DNA of 64,000 nt, from assembly GCA_037974965.1 (NCBI GenBank), contig JBBPFI010000013.1, positions 186,001 through 250,000 of the forward strand, read 5' to 3'. Position numbers and translations under genes: made by a program. Below the pieces are notes generated by a model. The model searched no databases, was not told the DNA's origin, and saw only the letters and a list, made by a program, of their open reading frames with translations. This DNA is from Dacryopinax spathularia (Eukaryota > Basidiomycota > Dacrymycetes > Dacrymycetales > Dacrymycetaceae). Below are positions 46,225-57,356 of the stretch, piece by piece (position 1 is the stretch's first letter; each line of letters begins with the position of its first letter).

Positions 46225-48878
46225 ATGCTGCCCATAGCGTGCTCATGTACGGGCAACGCTCTCCGCACCGCTCACTCTCTACCACTTCGATCATCCTCCT
46301 CCCTCTCTGCTTTCCTCACTACTCGACATAGACTTGTCCACCCTGGTACCAGTCAAGCCCGGTACGCCTCGGCTGCCACCAAAACTAAGCCTGCACCTGC
46401 TGCAGCCGACAATGGCGCCGATCAACCCGCGTACGAGCTTCCCAAGCTGCTCGAAGAAGACTACGTCCGTCTCAGCGCACAGCGTAATATCGGTATCTCT
46501 GCGCACATCGACTCGGGCAAAACCACCCTAACAGAACGAGTACTATACTACACCGGCCGGATTCGAGAGATCCATGAGGTGAGAGGAAAGGATCAGGTGG
46601 GAGCGAAAATGGACTCGATGGAGCTGGAGCGGGAGAAGGGGATTACGATCCAGTCAGCGGCGACGTATTGTGATTGGGATGCAACGCCCGCTACCGGAGG
46701 GCCGAAGAAGCGCTACAGTATAAATATCATCGACACTCCTGGTTCGTCCCATCCTATCGTTGAGGCGCATATAGCTTACGTGCATCCTCCTAGGACATGT
46801 GGACTTCACCATTGAAGTCGAACGCGCCTTGCGTGTGCTCGACGGTGCCATTCTCGTCCTTTGCGCTGTCGCTGGTGTACAAAGTCAGACCATTACAGTC
46901 GACAGGCAGATGAAGCGATATAATGTGCCTCGGATTTCGTTTGTTAATAAGATGGACAGGTGCGTCTTCTCCTCGTTCTCAGTCCTTTGCCGGCAGCGAC
47001 TAACCCGCGCTATCGTAAGGGCTGGGGCGAACCCTTTCAGGATCATCAACCAGATCAGGAGCAAGCTCCGTTTCCCCGCAGCAGCTGTCCAGATTCCCAT
47101 CGGTACCGAAGATGAATTCAAAGGCGTTGTCGATCTCGTTCGGATGAAGGCGATCTATAACCAAGGCACAAAGGGCAATGAAGTTGTCGAGTCTGACGAG
47201 ATCCCCGCACACTTGGTGGATTTCGCTAAGGAGAAAAGACTTGAGCTGATTGAACAGCTTGCCGATGTGGACGATGAGATCGCCGACCTCTTCCTGTCCG
47301 AAGCTGAAGTTCCGCTCCCTACCCTCGTTGCTGCCATTCGCCGCGCTACCGTCGCATGCAAGTTCACGCCCGTGTTCATGGGTTCCGCTATCAAGAACAC
47401 CGGGGTTCAGCCTCTCCTTGACGGAGTGTGCGAGTACCTGCCAATGCCCAACGAAGCCGCCGTCAAGGCCATCGATATCTCCCGCCCGAGCCAAGGCACC
47501 GGTGCCAACGAAGTCCCTCTTATCCCAGCCGCGAAAGCGGCCATGGTCGCCCTTGCGTTCAAACTCGAGGAGGGTCGCTTCGGTCAGCTAACCTATATCC
47601 GGATGTATCAGGGAAGCCTGAAGCGGGGGCAGTATATCTGGAATGTCAGAACGGGGAGGAGGGTCAAGATTCCCCGACTTGTGCGGATGCACAGTAATGA
47701 TATGGAGGTGACTCGCGCACATTCCCCCTCGCAGTATACAGTATTGACCATGCGTGCTAGGATATCGAGGAGATCGGGCCTGGTGAGATCTGCGCTATCT
47801 TCGGTGTGGACTGCGCGACCGGGGATACGTTCACTGACGGCACCACACAATACTCAATGGTGCGCCGTGGATCCTCTCCTCAATTTATTAAACATCCGCT
47901 AACCCGTGTCATAGACATCCATGTACGTCCCCAACCCCGTCGTCTCCCTCTCGATCAAGCCTGCTGGCCAAGAAACGCCGAACTTCTCCCGCGCGCTCGC
48001 TCGCTTCCAGCGTGAAGATCCTACTTTCCGCGTGCATTTCGACAACGAGTCCAAGGAGACGATCATCTCTGGGATGGGAGAGCTTCATTTGGAGATCTAT
48101 GTCGAGCGGATGAAGCGCGAGTATAATACACCTTGTATCACAGGCAGGCCGAGGGTGGCGTATCGTGAGACCATCACACAGCGGGTGCGTCGTAGAATGT
48201 CTTCTGTCCGAGATCAGCTGTCTGAACATGGAACAGGCCGACTACCACTATACGCACAAGAAGCAGACCGGTGGTGCTGGCCAATTCGGTCGTGTCATCG
48301 GTTACATCGAACCGTTCCCGCTCGATACCGAGACTGGCAAAGACCGCGAGTTTGTGGACAAAGTACGGGGCGGAACCATTCCTGAGAACTATATTCCGGC
48401 CATTGAAAAGGGCTTCTTGGACGGTATGGAGCGCGGCACGCTCGTCGGTGCGCCTATCACTGGCGTCCGGTACGTTCTCGAGGACGGTCTACACCATATT
48501 GTCGATTCGTCCGAAATTGCCTTCCGACTTGCTGGTCTGTACGCTTTCCGCGAAGCGTACCTGCGCGCCGCGCCTATCGTCTTGGAGCCCATAATGTCCG
48601 TCGAAGTCGTCGCACCTGTCGAATTCCAGGGCACAGTCATTGGCGGGTTGAACCAGCGCAAAGCGACCATCGTTGATACCGAGGTTCGCGAAGACGAGTT
48701 CACGGTACTCGCTGAGCTTCCGCTAGTGGACATGTTCGGCTACAGTGCGCAGCTGCGTGGGATGACACAGGGCAAGGGGGAGTTCTCGATGGAGTACAAG
48801 ATGCATGCGCCCGTACTGCCGAGCGTACAGAAGGAGATGGTGGAGGCGTATAAGAAGAAGACTGGACAGAAGAGCTAG
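46225..48878 (+). CDS. MEF1: Mitochondrial elongation factor G1
   Basis: Mitochondrial translocase GTPase. The ATG at 46,225 starts a Ser/Arg-rich presequence ([20 protein letters not shown]). G1 is [21 protein letters not shown]2 lies in [21 protein letters not shown]3 is [20 protein letters not shown] (split by an intron at about 46,742-46,795), and G4 is ISFVNKMDR. Domain II and later parts include [100 protein letters not shown] and [20 protein letters not shown]. The end is [13 protein letters not shown]. Organisation and length (about 800 aa) are those of EF-G1 rather than the recycling factor Mef2. Divergent to SAC3. Confidence 0.95.
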
Positions 48879-49541
48879 TTGTACATCCGTGCTAGTGTGC
48901 TCGCGGTACAGTGGTACATACTGTTTTCATATTCCTTACATGCATCTCACACCTCATGCGTGGTCTTCTGTAGTGCACAGAAGATAGCAATACATCCAGA
49001 CCATCTGTTCGATCACCCAAAGGTCAATAGTGACGTCCGAGAAGGTCAAAGATTTTTCGACCGACCTCCCTTCATGTTTCACGCTCGAACCGGCTAGGCG
49101 GCGAGGTATTATTATTCGACATTGTAGGCTTCGTGCCAGGCTGCTGGGAAACCACCGCGGCACCTCTTTGCTGTACACCTTCCTCCAAAAGCGGCCTTCG
49201 TTCAACCGGTCGATTTGTCTGGTTACGCGATGATGCGGTCCGGCCGTTAAATGCGAGGCAAGAGCAGAGAGACTCAGTGCAAGGATGACCTGTACATTCG
49301 AATGTCATATGGATGACAGATAATGCTGCTGCGAACCCGCGACTACATACGGTAGGTTGAGAAATCCTGCAAAATTGCGCTGCATAGGCCGCAACAAATG
49401 GTGGCAAACAGGCCGAGTATGTCATCCGACATGGATGCTGGGCGTTATGAGAGCAGTTGGCCGTAACTAGCCAAACTAGAGGAGAGCAGTTTTGGAGTAA
49501 GCAGGATTACGTCAGAGATCAATAACGGATCTCAGGTCATT
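48879..49541. other. Left flank of the transposon
   Basis: 663 bp between the MEF1 stop and the transposon. No gene is visible. The last three bases (49,539-49,541, ATT) are the left copy of the target-site duplication. Confidence 0.5.
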
Positions 49542-49559
49542 CACTGCGTTCAGGGGTCC
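49542..49559 (+). repeat. Left terminal inverted repeat
   Basis: CACTGCGTTCAGGGGTCC; matches the reverse complement of 61,394-61,411 at 17 of 18 positions. Preceded by ATT at 49,539-49,541. Confidence 0.9.
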
Positions 49560-49684
49560 ATAGGAGACCCGAAGCGTAGGCGCGTGATGGTCCCGTACGC
49601 GGACGTACGGGCTGTCACAGCCACAGGGGCCATAGGGGAAGGGGAGTGTAGCCCGGGTTAGGGCACACTCCCCAAGGTAGGAGG

Positions 49685-49870
49685 ATCTCTTTTTTTTTAA
49701 AGTACAATTTTTTTTTTGTATCTATTGTTTGTGTAGTACAAGTAGATACAAAAATTTCTAATTAATGAAATACAATTAATTTAAAAAATTTCACCTACAA
49801 GAAGCGCACGAGAGTCCTTGTAGGGTCCCTACAAGCACCTACGCGCGAGTCGTTGCAGGTCACGTGGCTA
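49685..49870. repeat. Left subterminal region: AT-rich block and CTACAAG motifs
   Basis: A block of T runs and tacaatt-like sequence (49,689-49,790) resembles, in inverted orientation, a block at the other end (about 61,205-61,270). It is followed by CTACAAG at 49,795-49,801 and 49,829-49,835, the inverse CTTGTAG at 49,817-49,823, CCTACGCGCG at 49,838-49,847 and TCACGTG at 49,860-49,866. CACTA elements are known to carry such subterminal motif arrays as binding sites for their own DNA-binding protein; that role here is inferred. Confidence 0.6.
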
Positions 49871-49899
49871 GGGACTCACCGTAGCCTCGAGGCCACCTC

Positions 49900-52027
49900 A
49901 TGCCCGCGCCTACGCTAAGTCCCGAGCTCGTCGTCTACGCCGACGACACCACCACCTTTCCCCCCAACACCACCTCCCCCACCACCACCGACACCACCAC
50001 CTTCCCCACCACCACCTCCCCCACCACCACCTTCCCCACCACCCGTTCCCCCCTCCACTCAACTTGCAACTTACCTCCCCTCAAGGCCCGACGACGACGA
50101 CCACCTCAAGCCCCGAACCCCAAGGCTCCCTTCGTAGCTCTTCAGACCTCTTTTTGGAGGGTTGCTGAGCGAAAAAGGAAGAAGACTATTGACGAGCCCG
50201 AGCTCGAGGACGACGTTACCGAACCTCTGCAAGAGTTGAGGTCAACGTCTCGTCCTCAACCCGAACGCAGCCAAGCAAGAGCTGCTATACAAACCGATCG
50301 TTTCCTATCGTTCGTTACGATAACCCACCAGCGGGTAGTTCTACACGTCGAGCGTGTAGAACAAGCAAGATTCCAGATATCAGGACCGTGTTAGCAGGTG
50401 TAGAGCGTTCTTAAGGTACGTACGATCATCCCCATGGCAAGAAATCGCCACATATGCTGACGTTTCGCAGAGACATGACATTCGCAACCTGGGAGAGTGG
50501 GTTTCGCAATGCCCCACGCGAACGCACCGAGTACGAGGAGAAGGTAGCGAGCGAGCTGGGCTTGCAGGTCGTCAAACCAACGCCTGCAAAGGAGGACAGT
50601 AAGTTCATTAACTGATATTATCATTAATCTAACTAACGACATTCCCAGATCTACCACAGTCGAACTTCAGCGGGTCAAAGCACATGACGCTGTACGACCG
50701 ATGGCACAAAGACTTCGCCCACCGCTTCCTCAACCTACCCAGCACCCTCCGCAGGCGTGTGGACAACGAGACCCTCGCCATGTTCTCCATCGAACAGTTT
50801 CGCACCGCCCAGATCGAAGACGCGGCCGAATTGTTCAAGAAGTCGACATATGCGGAGCGCAGGAGCCGCTTCCTCGACCTTCGCAAGCGATTCCTGGCTA
50901 CCCAGAGTGGCGGGGGCGAGGATGAGATTGCCTTCGTCGCCGAAGACCACGCCAAGAATATGTGGGCTCGAAGTCGACTCGATTGGACCGTCTACGCCCA
51001 GCCGTACGACCCCAATCGGCCTCATCGTCCCTACTGCGAAGGTCCCCCACCAGACGCCACGAACGCCATGGTCTGGTGGGCACCCCACCAGCTGCTCTGG
51101 TTCAGCCCCGTCTCCGTCAAGGGGGCTGCACCATGGACTCGCGGAGAGGTCGATGAGCTCTACGGTGGCATGGCCGGCTTCCTCAACGCCTGGTGGGCGA
51201 AGACGCTCTGCGACGCCCACAACCACTTCCTCAAGACCGCTACCGACCTTCTCCGTCAGTACGCCGACGAGGATCCGATCAAGATCGCGTATGGCGACCT
51301 CAGCAAGTTCTGGGGCGCCAATTTCGACATCGAAAAGCGGGATCTCTTCGATTGCATGACGTACGAAATGGGCAGGCTTGTGTGGCTTCGTGCCCAAGCC
51401 AAAGTACGCGATCTACACGGGATCGTCAACTTCCTCCTCGCCCGCCTCCACCCCAACCCCCACACCCACGACAACCTCCCCACCGTCCACAACTACGTGG
51501 GCATTCGCATAGCCAGCCTCGGCAAGGACGACATACCCGAGGACCTGCCAGCAGACGTCCTCGCCAACCTCCTACACGATGGCGTCCCCGTCCTCCTGCC
51601 CCAGCTCGACCACAGCAAGCTGGAGATCCGTCCGGACGGCACAAGGTGCCCTGCACCTTGGAAGGACCGCAACTTGACCCTCGAATGGGTCAAGAAGACG
51701 CGCAAGTCGATCTACGACGCGCACATTGCGGCAGGCGGGGAAAGGTTCGATTACGAGGCGAACGCCATCTCGCCCTATGCCAAGACGCGTGAGCAAGCTC
51801 GTGGATCGAGCAGGAAGGGCAAGAGAAGCCGTCCAGAGTCAGACGAGCCAGCAGCCGGGAGCAGCAAGGCTCGGAAGCTGGACGGCTTCTTCGGCAAGGT
51901 CAGGCAGCGCGTCCACAACCTCAACCAGTCTGGCGAGACGTGGACGCCTGGGATCGGTCGTCCACAAGTCCGATACGCGAGGGGACCGGGGACTGCTCCG
52001 GATGGCATTCGGCTGCCTCCTCCGCCT

Positions 52028-52067
<40 letters not shown>

Positions 52068-52435
52068 CGCAACAGCAACAGCAGCAGGAGCAGCAGGAGC
52101 AGCAGGAGCAGCAGGAGCAGCAGGAGCAGCAGGAGCAGCAGGAGCAGCAGGAGCAGCAGGAGCAGCAGGAGCAGCAGGAGCAGGAGCCGCTCTTCCTTCG
52201 CGAGACTCCTCTGCCAGACGGACAGGCTGGCCCCTCCCGGTTCCCTCGCTATCCCTCCCCCTCCCCTCCCCGGTTCGACTCGGAAACGCCAGAGCCGCAG
52301 CGCCTGACGTCCGTGCCCCTTTTCCTGGCCGATACCCCACCCCCTCCCGCCCAACCAGCTCGCCGGATCAATTTCAGCGACAAGGCTGCTCGTGCTGAGT
52401 TGCTGGCCAAGCTGAAGGCTAAGAGGGAGCAGTAG
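49900..52435 (+). CDS. Transposon-encoded companion protein with polyQ/EQQ tract
   Basis: The main exon, from about 50,650 to the stop at 52,433-52,435, is certain. It follows an intron (gtaagt at about 50,600 to ttcccag at 50,648) preceded by RDMTFATWESGFRNAPRERT. An upstream open frame from ATG 49,900, Thr/Pro-rich and then basic (AERKRKKTIDEPELEDDVTE), probably supplies the N-terminus through at least one more intron that I could not fix. The core is globular: TLYDRWHKDFAHRFLNLPST, EDHAKNMWARSRLDWTVYAQ, MVWWAPHQLLWFSPVSVKGA, AGFLNAWWAKTLCDAHNHFL, HGIVNFLLARLHPNPHTHDN and PAPWKDRNLTLEWVKKTRKS. Then come a basic patch (GSSRKGKRSRPE), a polyQ/(EQQ)n tract and a Pro-rich tail. No family recognised. 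It is probably the element's accessory protein, as CACTA elements normally encode two or more proteins. No TET/JBP dioxygenase motif is seen. Confidence 0.7.
52028..52185 (+). repeat. CAG / GAGCAGCAG coding repeat
   Basis: CAG-type run followed by about a dozen GAGCAGCAG units inside the companion-protein gene, giving polyQ then (EQQ)n. Antisense frames here read as polyLeu or polyPro-Ala and are not genes. Confidence 0.95.
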
Positions 52436-52672
52436 CGGGGTTTTCTTTCCTCATAGGTGCGTTTTCATTACTAACTAAATTACTGATACTAACTTTGCAT
52501 ATAGTTAGTTGTAGATCGTACTTTTCTTTTCCTAGGTTACATATGAATACAACGCGTTAATCCCAGCATACACGAGTGGTTCCCCGGAGAACGATGGCCT
52601 TTTCGGGCACGAGCGTGACTTGGGACCGATTGGGTAAGGATCTTACCATACTAGGCAGCATCCTGGGAGGAT

Positions 52673-52724
52673 CTGCCTGGTCTGCATGCTTTGAGTCCCA
52701 CGACTCAAAACGAGGACCAGGCAG
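52673..52724. repeat. Nested inverted repeat upstream of transposase
   Basis: Outer arms CTGCCTGGTC (52,673-52,682) and GACCAGGCAG (52,715-52,724) are perfect. Inner arms TTTGAGTC (52,690-52,697) and GACTCAAA (52,702-52,709) flank a 4 nt loop. It lies between the companion gene stop and the transposase start (25 bp upstream of the ATG). A hairpin in RNA or a cruciform or binding site in DNA is possible. Confidence 0.75.
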
Positions 52725-52748
52725 GTCTTCCTTCGCCATTCCCTGGAG

Positions 52749-53323
52749 ATGCCTCGGTCAGGCGCCAAGGGGAGGATTGTAGGGGTCAAGAAGTCGTCTG
52801 TAAGTGGGTGGATAATCCTTAGAGTCCTACTAACCTACTGTACAGCACGCATATCAACTCGAGGCACTCGAGAGATGCACCTGCACGCTCTGCAAGTCAG
52901 TTCATCCCGATGGGCGACTCATCAACAAGGTGAAAAAACGCGAACACGCAAAACGAGCGCACCGAGTTTCGAGACGACCAAATCAAACTCAAGCGACTGA
53001 TGCGAGTGCGACGACAAGCGTGATCCCACGCGAGCACGTCCTCACACAGCTGATGGACGCGCTGTTCGAGCAGACGGATGTGGAGATGGGAGAGGTGGAG
53101 AGGGAGGAGGAGTTGATGAGAGAGTTGGGAGCGTTGGAGTTGGACGAGAGGGAAGAGACGAGAGGGAGGGGAACGCGTACAGAGGGGGAGGGCATGGACG
53201 AGATGGAGGATGGGTGGGAGGCTGCTCCAGTGTGGGAGCCTCTGCCTGAGCCTCTGCAGGAGGTGGAGGGGGAGCAGCAGGTGCAGCAGGCGCAGGAGCA
53301 GCAGGTGCAGGAGCTGGAGGAGC

Positions 53324-53405
<82 letters not shown>

Positions 53406-56400
53406 ACAGCACCAGCACCAGCAACATCAACATCAACAGCAACAGCAACAGCAGGACCAGCAGCCGCCTCAGCCGCCTATTCCACCCTCCGAAGACGACA
53501 CGCTGGGCAGCGTGCAGGAGGTGTACACCAGCCTGCACGACGCGTCTCTAGTGCGTGCTGTGGCCCTCTTGCTGGTGTTCGCACACGCGATCTACCACCT
53601 CCCCTTCGCCGCCTGCAACCTCTTCGCCAACGTCCTCTACGACGTTCTGCGACGCGCCCACATCGACACGCAAGGCGCACCTCGAACGCTCACGACAATC
53701 TACGCTCGCCTGGGCATCGAAGATGGCTTCGCGGCCAAGGTCGTCTGCAAGCAGTGCTGGTCGGTCTTCAAAGGTCGCTTTGAGGACGAGGAGGAGGTAG
53801 AAGCGGACGCCGGTGCAGATCTATGCTCCAGGTGCGGAGAGCCGCTGTACGAGCCTGTGCTGGGCACAGACAAGGTAGAAGCGCGACTTCGAGCGCCCTA
53901 CGACTCGCTGGCTCGACAGCTCCGTGCCCTTCTCAAGGAACCGGCATTCGAGGACGCCTGCGAGTCTTACCTCGCCGAACAGCGGGTGCCCAATGGCACC
54001 TACAACACCATCCACAACGGCAGCGTTTGGCGCACTCTCAAGGACACGCAAGGCAAGCCGTTCTTCGAAGCTGAGAGCATGGAGCCTGGGGAGCTGCGAC
54101 TGGGCATTATAATCGGCTTGGATTGGTAAGTCTGCCTACATCCGCTATGGAACTGTCGCTAACGACAAACCAGGTTCACTGCCTTCACATCCATCGGTGC
54201 GCCTGCCTACTCTGCAGGCGCCCTATCGGTTTGCGTGGCAAACCTTCCCCCCATCCTTCGGTAAGTGTCCTCGACTGCTGACGTGCACGTAACTGACTGA
54301 CTTTGCCAGATTTCGCGTACACAACCTGATCCTCGTGCTGATGACGCCAGGACCTAAAGAGCCGAATGGGGATGAACTGGGACGCTTCTTGGAGGAGTTT
54401 GTGGACGAGCTGGTGGCTTTGTATGCGCGAGGGATGATAGTGCGGACGCCGAAGTATCCTGCAGGTGCGCCCCATTCGTCTCTGCCTTCTATGAGCATTA
54501 CTAACTTGTACTTGAGGTCGATTGGTGCGCGTAGCGGTCGTAGCTGTGGCCTGTGACCACCCAGCACTCTGCAAAGTGTGTGGGTTCCCAGGCCACAGCT
54601 CTCGCAAGCGTCCCTGCACGCAATGCAACGTAGAGACGGCCTCTCTTGGGGACGAGGCTGGCTACGATGTCAGGAGTGAGTTCTCACTCCTACTCTCTAT
54701 TAAGGCATTGCTAACGTTTCTCTAGAAGTGTGTCTACTCGATGGTGAAGCCCACAAGCAGCTGGGACGCGACTATCGGGCGTTGGAGAGCGACAAGGCCC
54801 GGGAGAAGTTCTTCAAGGAGCAGTTCGCCCGTTGGTCTGAGCTCTCCCGGCTGAGCTACTTCAACCCGGTGACGATGGCGGTCATTGACCCCATGCACAC
54901 CTTCTTCCTGGGTGAGCACGCTGCATACGTACTTGACAAAGCTGACATCTGTTTAGGTATCATGCGACACCTGTGGTTCAACGTCTGGGTGCTTGGGGGC
55001 AAGCAGAAGAAGCCCATCTTCCGCAAGAACACGGCTGCCAAAGAGCGCGAGCTCGAGCTGGTCAAGGAGGTGATTCGCTCGGTGAGTTGCAACTCGACTT
55101 CATTGCCGGAGCTGACTCAACGTATCCAGTGTGAGATGCCCAAGTGGTTTGGGCGCCTCCCTGCCGAGGTTGGGTCGCCTGCGGGCGGTTCATTAACTTC
55201 AGACGAGTGGAAGACGATGTTGCTTGTTGTGGGGCCCCTCTGTGTAAGTCTCTTTGACAATCTATCTCTTATTCAACCTGCTAACTACGCTTAAAATAGT
55301 TCCCCTACATCCTCAAGCAGCTCAGCGCGGCCGACGACCTCGCTTCTCAAGGACAGGCCCCGGCAGGGGCGGGAACTTGCTTCCTCCACCTTGCCTGCGC
55401 CTGCAAGATCATGCTGCAACGACAGGTCATGGAGGAGGAGCTGGAGCGGGCGAGCGAGCTGTACAGGGAGTTCTACAGGAGCTTTGTACAGGTGAGTCCT
55501 CTCACTTCAATACATGCGCATATGCTGATCCGTCTGCAGATGTTCGGCAAAGAAAACCTTACACCGACCTTCCACTGGCTTGTACACATGCCAGAGCAGA
55601 TACGAAGATACGGCGCCGTCCACAACATCTGGACGTTCATCTTCGAGCGACTCAACAAGGAGCTGAAGAGCACGGCGACGAACAAGCATGGGAAGGGGAA
55701 GATGGAGGAGACGTTCGTGCGAGAGAGACAGAGGAGGGAGAGGATGAGACTCCTGGTGCGTGGACTACACTCAGGAATACTATTAGTACTAACTACCAGT
55801 ATAGCTACGCGTCCTGAGAACGCAGGACCAGGATCCCTGTGCCCAGAGCACGGCACAGAGGATCACCGAGCACCTCGAGCAGGCCCAGGGCAGAGGTACG
55901 CTCGCTACAATGGCAGCGCTCGAACGCGAGCAGGAGGCTGCCGAGGAGGACTGTGAGTACGGTCCTCCAGCTTCTTTTATAGACGCTGACTTGGCGCAGA
56001 TCGCGTCCCTTTGGATCACCGAGCACCTCGAGCAGGCCCAGGGCAGAGGTACGCTCGCTACAATGGCAGCGCTCGAACGCGAGCAGGAGGCTGCCGAGGA
56101 GGACTGTGAGTACGGTCCTCCAGCTTCTTTTATAGACGCTGACTTGGCGCAGATCGCGTCCCTTTCGGTCTGAAGCAACCCCAAGGCACTCGCTTGCTGC
56201 CCAAGGTGGCTCTGAGCGCGCTGGCAGCACACTACGGCGCCCAGTCGCCCGATCGGCCCCTCGCCGTCCTGCGCGATAGAGAGTCCCTTGCGAGGCACCA
56301 CGTCGGCTTGGTGACCAAGCAGGGCGCCTTCTACCGCACTCTCATCGTGCAGGGAAGGCGCATAGACTGCAGCGCCGATCGCAGCCTGCCACAGCACAAT

Positions 56401-56867
56401 TCCCTCGTCGTGCTCGTGGAGGACGGGCGGAGATGGGTGGGAGAGCTCGAGGAGCTCTTCCTGCACACCCAGGCGTGTCTGCAGATGTCTTGCAGATTTG
56501 CCAAGGTGCGCTGGCTGGTAAGAGCCGAGCATACTGAGCTAGAGCGTCTCTACGAGCCCTTGTAAGTGCTCGTCATTCCCCTGTCAAACGCACTTACTGA
56601 CCGCGTTCGCGATAGCCCTGAACTCGAGGTCGACATTTGGGAGTACGACCAGTACTTAGATTCCGGTAAAGCAGTACCGGACAAGTACTTAGAATCCGGT
56701 AAAGCAGTACCGGACCAATACGTATTGGCAGAGCGACTCGTGGGCTCGGCTGCTCGAGTGATCCTCGAGATTGGCGAGCACGATCGTGTGTGGGCTACGA
56801 TAGCTCTGTACCGCGTAAGTCCACCTGCTGAATCCGCTTTACACTTACTGACATTACTAAATAGTAG
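52749..56867 (+). CDS. CACTA transposase (Tnp2/Plavaka-like)
   Basis: Exon 1 is 52,749-52,799 (MPRSGAKGRIVGVKKSS). Exon 2 from 52,846 opens with a zinc-finger-like segment, LERCTCTLCKSVHPDGRLIN ... KREHAKRAH, as in fungal Tnp2 proteins. After an acidic and (EH)n-rich region come ALLLVFAHAIYHLPFAACNL, a four-cysteine knuckle (CKQCWSVF ... CSRCGEPLY), and the RNase H-like core. That core holds LGIIIGLDWFTAFTSIGAPA (candidate first Asp, split by an intron at 54,126), LPPILRFRVHNLILVLMTPG, GRLVRVAVVAVACDHPALCK (candidate second Asp), CGFPGHSSRKRPCTQC and NPVTMAVIDPMHTFFLGIMR. Later exons: CEMPKWFGRLPAEVGSPAGG, FHWLVHMPEQIRRYGAVHNI and ERLNKELKSTATNKHGKGKM. The C-terminal module runs through VGLVTKQGAFYRTLIVQGRR to ATIALYR, stop 56,865-56,867. 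A 153 bp tandem duplication (55,861-56,166) disturbs one exon junction; splicing across it or retaining one intron would keep the frame. More than ten introns. Confidence 0.85.
53326..53402 (+). repeat. GAGCAC hexanucleotide coding repeat
   Basis: About a dozen GAGCAC units in the transposase exon 2, encoding alternating Glu-His, followed by a His/Gln-rich stretch to about 53,465. Confidence 0.95.
55861..56166 (+). repeat. 153 bp tandem duplication of an exon-intron unit
   Basis: Two near-identical copies start at 55,861 and 56,014 (both gatcaccgagcacctcgag). Each holds the end of an exon encoding LEREQEAAEED, a 47 bp intron (gtgagt...ggcgcag) and the first bases of the next exon. Copies diverge only where the second continues into cggtctgaag at about 56,166. 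Confidence 0.95.
56651..56716 (+). repeat. 33 bp tandem repeat, two copies
   Basis: In the last transposase exon: unit agtacttaga...accggaca at 56,651 and 56,684. It encodes YLDSGKAVPDK then YLESGKAVPDQ, in frame. Confidence 0.95.
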
Positions 56868-56953
56868 ATATAATTAATACAAATTATTATCATTAACCTA
56901 CTCGTCCCCTCTCCCCTTTCCTACGCAACCAGACCTCTTTTTGGAGGGTTGGT

Positions 56954-57092
56954 TCTCTCCCTCTCCCTCTCCCTCTCCCTCTCCCTCTCCCTCTCCCTCT
57001 CCCTCTCCCTCTCCCTCTCCCTCTCCCTCTCCCTCTCCCTCTCCCTCTCCCTCTCCCTCTCCCTCTCCCTCTCCCTCTCCCTCTCCCTCTCC
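56954..57092 (+). repeat. CCCTCT microsatellite, about 23 units
   Basis: Uninterrupted CCCTCT/CTCTCC array just downstream of the transposase stop. All long frames across it (poly SL, GR, GE or ER) are repeat artefacts. Confidence 0.97.
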
Positions 57093-57356
57093 GGCACGCT
57101 TTCGCCATCCCCAATCGTAAGTCCATCCCCTCCGAACGCCGCCCAAACGACTCGCTGACACGTCAGCAGATACAACAGAGGTAAGCGCGCTCTCTTCCCT
57201 CCGCCGAGCTCGACCTGCACTGACTACGTTGCACTACGTAGCCACTGCGTAGTCTGAGTCGCCGCCCATTCGCGTACTTAAACGGTCCTCGCTCGACCTC
57301 GTCTCCTCCTTCCTCTCAACCACCACCTGCAACGACAACCGACTCGCAACATCGAA

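Noticed and set aside
50735-51397. 220-codon minus-strand frame
   Set aside because: Mirror of the strongly biased companion-protein exon, a common effect in C/G-ending codon genes.
51839-52354. Antisense open frames of 139-171 codons rich in Leu or Ala/Pro
   Set aside because: They are produced by the CAG/GAGCAGCAG array read on the other strand; no other features of a gene.
50684-52435. Companion protein as a TET/JBP dioxygenase, known cargo of some mushroom transposons
   Set aside because: No HxD...H iron-binding arrangement in a dioxygenase context was found.
52897-53538. 213-codon antisense frame, Leu/Val-rich, looking like a membrane protein
   Set aside because: Shadow of the transposase exon with its GAGCAC array.
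56893-57220. Four overlapping frames of SL, GR, GE and ER repeats
   Set aside because: Artefacts of the CCCTCT microsatellite.
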